NCBI GenBank assembly: GCA_910579275.1
Contig: CAJTTO010000009.1
Coordinates: 30,415-94,414 of the forward strand
DNA: 64,000 bases
Source: an uncultured Lachnospiraceae bacterium
Lineage (GTDB): Bacteria; Bacillota; Clostridia; Lachnospirales; Lachnospiraceae
Direction: 5' to 3'
The notes below the pieces were generated by a model. The model was not told the DNA's origin. It searched no databases and was given only the letters and a program-made list of their open reading frames with translations. This document shows positions 61,375 to 64,000 of this stretch, piece after piece (the stretch's first letter is position 1; every line of letters begins with the position of its first letter). Position numbers and translations under genes: made by a program.

Positions 61375-61788
61375 ATGGGATATATTGAAGAAACAGATGT
61401 ATTAAAACTGGACTTTCAAAAGATAAAAAGTATGTCTGGGCAGGAGGTAATACCTGTTGCCATTCAAAACACAGACACGGACGAAGTAATTCTTGTTGCA
61501 TATACCAATGAACAGGCAATGCTTGAGTCAATCAGACTGCGCAGGCTTGTGCTCTGGAGTACTTCGCGAAATGAGCTGTGGCATAAAGGAAAAACTTCTG
61601 GAAATGAGTTTGAGCTGACAGACGTGTTTGTCAACTGCGAACAAAATTCACTTGTCTATAAAGTCAGACCCTTGAACGGAAATATCTGCCACACTTCATA
61701 TCAAGGGGTTGCCAACAACTGTTTTTATAGAAAGCTTGACATGGAAAGCATGAAACTGGTGAATCTGAATGAGAGAAAAGAAAGATAA
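61375..61788 (+). CDS. divergent HisI-like phosphoribosyl-AMP cyclohydrolase
   Basis: 137 aa. The HisI fold is clear: VAYTNEQAMLESI, WSTSRNELWHKGKTSGNEF, a Cys, then C-H-T and C-F-Y-R. The acidic D-C-D-x-D metal motif of HisI is here N-C-E-Q-N, and the segment between the last two zinc cysteines is four residues longer (CHTSYQGVANNC). It lies outside any his operon. HisI would open the purine ring of PR-AMP in histidine synthesis; with metal ligands changed, activity is uncertain and a neofunctionalised paralog is possible. Confidence 0.75.
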   Translation: MGYIEETDVLKLDFQKIKSMSGQEVIPVAIQNTDTDEVILVAYTNEQAMLESIRLRRLVLWSTSRNELWHKGKTSGNEFELTDVFVNCEQNSLVYKVRPLNGNICHTSYQGVANNCFYRKLDMESMKLVNLNERKER

Positions 61789-61842
61789 AACGTGTCGGTA
61801 CATTGTCGGAAAATTTTGTATGAACATACATAGAAAGACTTT

Positions 61843-61885
61843 AAAAAATCTGTCCGCCTGTTTTGTGCAGGCAGACAGATTTTTT
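61843..61885. terminator. bidirectional terminator between hisI-like and the lipoprotein gene
   Basis: AAAAAATCTGTCCGCCTG (61843-61860) pairs with CAGGCAGACAGATTTTTT (61868-61885) with one mismatch; T-runs form in both directions. Confidence 0.9.
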
Positions 61886-61897
61886 GAACATTGCTGA

Positions 61898-62866
61898 TTA
61901 ATTTTGTTTGCGTTTTTCTATAACACCAGAACCAAAATCTGTAGTTTCACAAGTCATACCTTCTTCTTCAAAGCCAGTAATTGTAGCTTTAAGGCTGATT
62001 TCGGCTGAGCGGTCGCTGGAATCGACAAGACCAAGTCTTGATAATGTAAAGTTGCTTGCCTCATCATAATTGATATACATGTATTCGGCAATATAATTAT
62101 CGCCGCGTAAAATGCCGGACTTAATGCCATCTGAATCTACCAGTTCCTTGGAAACCTCATTTTCCAATTCCTGCAGGTCGTCTTCAGTGTACTCTAAGCC
62201 TTCCAAAGACAGGAAGTAATAATCTGTAGAGTAGTGAACGATATCGCTGTTTGCAACCATATAGTATGATGAATCGTCAACAGAATCAGTACAGGTGGTC
62301 ATGGTACAGCCTAAATATGGGTAAGCGCCTGCTGTCAATGCTTCCAGAAATTCATGGTTAGAAGCCATGCTGAATCCTTTTAAGTCATTATTACGTGAAT
62401 CGAAAGTCAAAGTCAGTTCCTTGTCGACTGCATTGTCAAGCCCCTCCAATAACCAGCCAGGCATATCAGCAAATGCTTCTGGACCTTCCGCAGCCGCTGC
62501 GAGCATTGCCGCCTCGATTGCTTCGGAGGCATCTTTTGTTTTAACAGTAACGTTGACATCAAGCGCATCTGATTTCTCAACGGACACCTCGATATCTTTG
62601 GTAAGCTCGTAAACTTTTTGATAGACCGCATTCATGCCTTCTGTATTGCCTGACTTCACAGAATCCAAAAGACATTCCAGACCGACAGCTGAGGAAGTAT
62701 TACTTTCCATTTTCTTAAAAAATGTCTCGGAATCAGCAGATTTGTAGGCATCTACAACTGCCAGTATTTTTTCATCTGTCTCCTTTAAGGCGTCACATCC
62801 TGTCACAAGTCCCATCAGGAAAACGGACATAAATACAGTGGACATAAATTTCAGTTTGATTTTCAT
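61898..62866 (-). CDS. secreted lipoprotein of unknown function
   Basis: 322 aa. The N-terminus MKIKLKFMSTVFMSVFLMGLVTGC has a basic start, a hydrophobic core and a lipobox ending L-V-T-G-C, so Cys24 would be lipidated. The rest resembles the large group of clostridial DUF5105/DUF4878-type lipoproteins with an initial helical segment (VVDAYKSADSETFFKKM) and a beta-rich domain. No enzymatic motif is visible. AGGGGGAT precedes ATG. Monocistronic. Confidence 0.75.
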   Translation of the reverse strand: MKIKLKFMSTVFMSVFLMGLVTGCDALKETDEKILAVVDAYKSADSETFFKKMESNTSSAVGLECLLDSVKSGNTEGMNAVYQKVYELTKDIEVSVEKSDALDVNVTVKTKDASEAIEAAMLAAAAEGPEAFADMPGWLLEGLDNAVDKELTLTFDSRNNDLKGFSMASNHEFLEALTAGAYPYLGCTMTTCTDSVDDSSYYMVANSDIVHYSTDYYFLSLEGLEYTEDDLQELENEVSKELVDSDGIKSGILRGDNYIAEYMYINYDEASNFTLSRLGLVDSSDRSAEISLKATITGFEEEGMTCETTDFGSGVIEKRKQN

Positions 62867-62981
62867 TGGTTATCCCCCTTCATTCATTTATATCATGTCA
62901 TTTTATAAGCACATGATTATTAAAACAACATAAAAGAAATTTTATATAAAAAAAGGAAGAAAGTCAATACATTAATAAAGC

Positions 62982-63010
62982 TTTACACATATTGCACAAT
63001 TTGATATGAT
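62982..63010 (+). promoter_or_regulatory. promoter of the OGG-type glycosylase gene
   Basis: TTTACA (62982-62987), 17-nt spacer, TATGAT (63005-63010), 74 nt before the start codon. Confidence 0.6.
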
Positions 63011-63084
63011 TTAATTTGTAGAAAAATTAGCATTCTTAAATTGTGTTTGAAAACAAAAATGTTTATACATGCAGGAGAAATTCA

Positions 63085-63897
63085 ATGATAACAGTACAAT
63101 GTAAAAACTTTTCCGCATTGCAGATATGTCTTTCCGGACAATGCTTTCGAATGGAAATGTGCGGTGATGATAAGTATTGCCTAGTTGCGGCGGGCAAATA
63201 TCTTCAGATGGTGCAAAATAATGATAATATTTTATTTGAATGTACACAGGAAGAGTATGATACCATATGGAGAAACTATTTTGACATGGAGACAGACTAT
63301 GCAGAAATTATTGACGGCATTGACGTGAATGACATTTATCTTACATCCGCAGCGGAATACGGAAAGGGAATCAGAATACTGAATCAGGATTTGTGGGAAA
63401 TGATTATTTCTTTTATTATTTCACAACAGAACAATATTAAGAGAATTCGTAAATGTATTAAGCTGCTATGTGAAAGGTTTGGTGAGAAAAAAATTTCTGC
63501 AAGCGGAATCACATACTACGACTTTCCGACACCGCAGTCACTTGCTGACGCAAAAATGGAAGATTTGTACGCATGCAATTTAGGCTATCGGAGTCGTTAT
63601 GTCTATGAGACCGCAAACAGTATATTGCATAAAGATGTAGATTTAAAGGCAGTCAAAGAGATGGATTACAAAACAGCGAAAGCAGAATTGCTAAAGCTAT
63701 GTGGTGTCGGGACAAAGGTTGCAGACTGTATCTGTCTGTTCGCACTTCATAAGACAGACGCATTTCCAAAAGATACACACATTAATAAAGTTTTGACGAC
63801 AAAGTATCCGGATGGATTTCCGTTTGAAAAATATGGTGCAAACAGTGGCATATTGCAGCAGTATATTTTCTTTTATGACTTAAACGGGATGGGGTAA
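63085..63897 (+). CDS. ogg: 8-oxoguanine DNA glycosylase (OGG1-type)
   Basis: About 270 aa. N-terminal OGG_N beta domain (1-110, FRMEMCGDDKYCLVAAG), then helices with ISFIISQQNNIKRIRKCIKLLC, the helix-hairpin-helix LCGVGTKVADCICLFAL carrying the catalytic Lys, and the catalytic Asp in PKDTHINKVL. It excises 8-oxoG from DNA and nicks by beta-elimination. GCAGGAG lies 9 nt before ATG 63085; the frame upstream (63043) starts within the leader. Confidence 0.9.
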   Translation: MITVQCKNFSALQICLSGQCFRMEMCGDDKYCLVAAGKYLQMVQNNDNILFECTQEEYDTIWRNYFDMETDYAEIIDGIDVNDIYLTSAAEYGKGIRILNQDLWEMIISFIISQQNNIKRIRKCIKLLCERFGEKKISASGITYYDFPTPQSLADAKMEDLYACNLGYRSRYVYETANSILHKDVDLKAVKEMDYKTAKAELLKLCGVGTKVADCICLFALHKTDAFPKDTHINKVLTTKYPDGFPFEKYGANSGILQQYIFFYDLNGMG

Positions 63898-63951
63898 AAG
63901 TGAACAGAAATTTTTAGAAAGCAGTGAATAAAAGGAATTAAAAACAAATTC

Positions 63952-64000
63952 GTAACAGTTCAGCCTTCGGCTTCCTGTTACAGGCATCAAGCCATGCATA
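63952..64000 (-). mobile_element. MITE-like element B, inverted, cut by the window end
   Basis: 63952-63998 is the exact reverse complement of 14896-14942, starting with the terminal GTAACAGTTCAGC. The element runs off the window. The base pair before it is C, preceded by AAAACAAATT; any flanking 8-bp duplicate would be near 63944-63951 (ACAAATTC), which could be checked beyond the window. Confidence 0.8.

Overview
The window reads as a chromosomal segment of a low-to-moderate GC, endospore-forming Firmicute, most likely a Lachnospiraceae-type Clostridium. Supporting signs are a spoIVA gene, a Tyr T-box riboswitch ahead of tyrS, a Rex regulator with a clostridial-type operator, an alr-mazF pair, the B. 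subtilis-like order rplS-ylqF-rnhB-ylqG-ylqH, and strong AGGAGG-type ribosome binding sites. No rRNA, tRNA, prophage, CRISPR array or complete transposon was seen. Gene density is high and most genes lie on the + strand; the - strand carries only the exonuclease (10718), the ABC-F protein (12676), prs (23966) and a lipoprotein (61898). Names rest on motifs and remembered family features, not on database searches.

Layout. 1-7.1 kb: surface/secretory genes (5'-truncated BspA-type leucine-rich-repeat protein, SH3-domain protein, three-gene MacB-like ABC exporter) and an intracellular subtilisin. 7.2-10.7 kb: probable glutamate-precursor module (Re-citrate synthase-like enzyme, GntR/FCD regulator, NADP isocitrate dehydrogenase) with a palindromic operator on the promoter and duplicated hairpins before icd. 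10.7-14.6 kb: a stand-alone 5'-3' exonuclease, a membrane-anchored SurA-N-like protein and an ABC-F ATPase. 14.6-15.2 kb: non-coding, with two MITE-like elements bounded by the same 8-bp direct repeat, then the rex promoter with an overlapping Rex site. 15.2-22.2 kb: rex, a coiled-coil protein, nnr (NAD(P)HX repair), alr, mazF without an antitoxin, a CNNM/CBS transporter and yebC. 22.2-34.2 kb: T-box/tyrS, prs, a DUF512 radical-SAM protein, der, plsY, gpsA, a MoxR/CoxE-type VWA pair, spoIVA and cdd. 34.2-40 kb: membrane-tethered MutS-like ATPase, rnhA and an asymmetric heterodimeric ABC exporter. 40-47.3 kb: rplS, lepB, rbgA, a second lepB, rnhB, FliK-like and FlhB-like orphan proteins, yraN and pgeF.

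The most striking region is 47.4-59.5 kb. After a terminator, one closely spaced run of genes encodes a thioesterase, a SWIM zinc-finger protein, a large helical-repeat protein, a MoxR AAA+ ATPase, a DUF5682 protein whose N-terminus carries TraB/EreA/TIKI-like GxxH...E...GxxH motifs, and a VWA protein with an intact MIDAS. ClpS follows the VWA gene by 12 nt, then a ClpA-type unfoldase with a ClpP-docking IGF, and then Aat. This is a complete bacterial N-degron pathway physically joined to a MoxR-VWA chaperone cassette, and is the best candidate for an undescribed system. The tail (59.6-64 kb) holds a SHOCT-like protein, an RsmH paralog outside the cell-wall cluster, a divergent HisI, a lipoprotein, an OGG-type glycosylase and a truncated copy of the MITE-like element.

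Two small interspersed repeat families link distant parts of the window: GTAACAGTTCAGC-ended elements (14.8 kb, 39.95 kb, 40.56 kb, 63.95 kb) and a GCC-hairpin/ATGGG element (18.15 kb twice, 54.86 kb).
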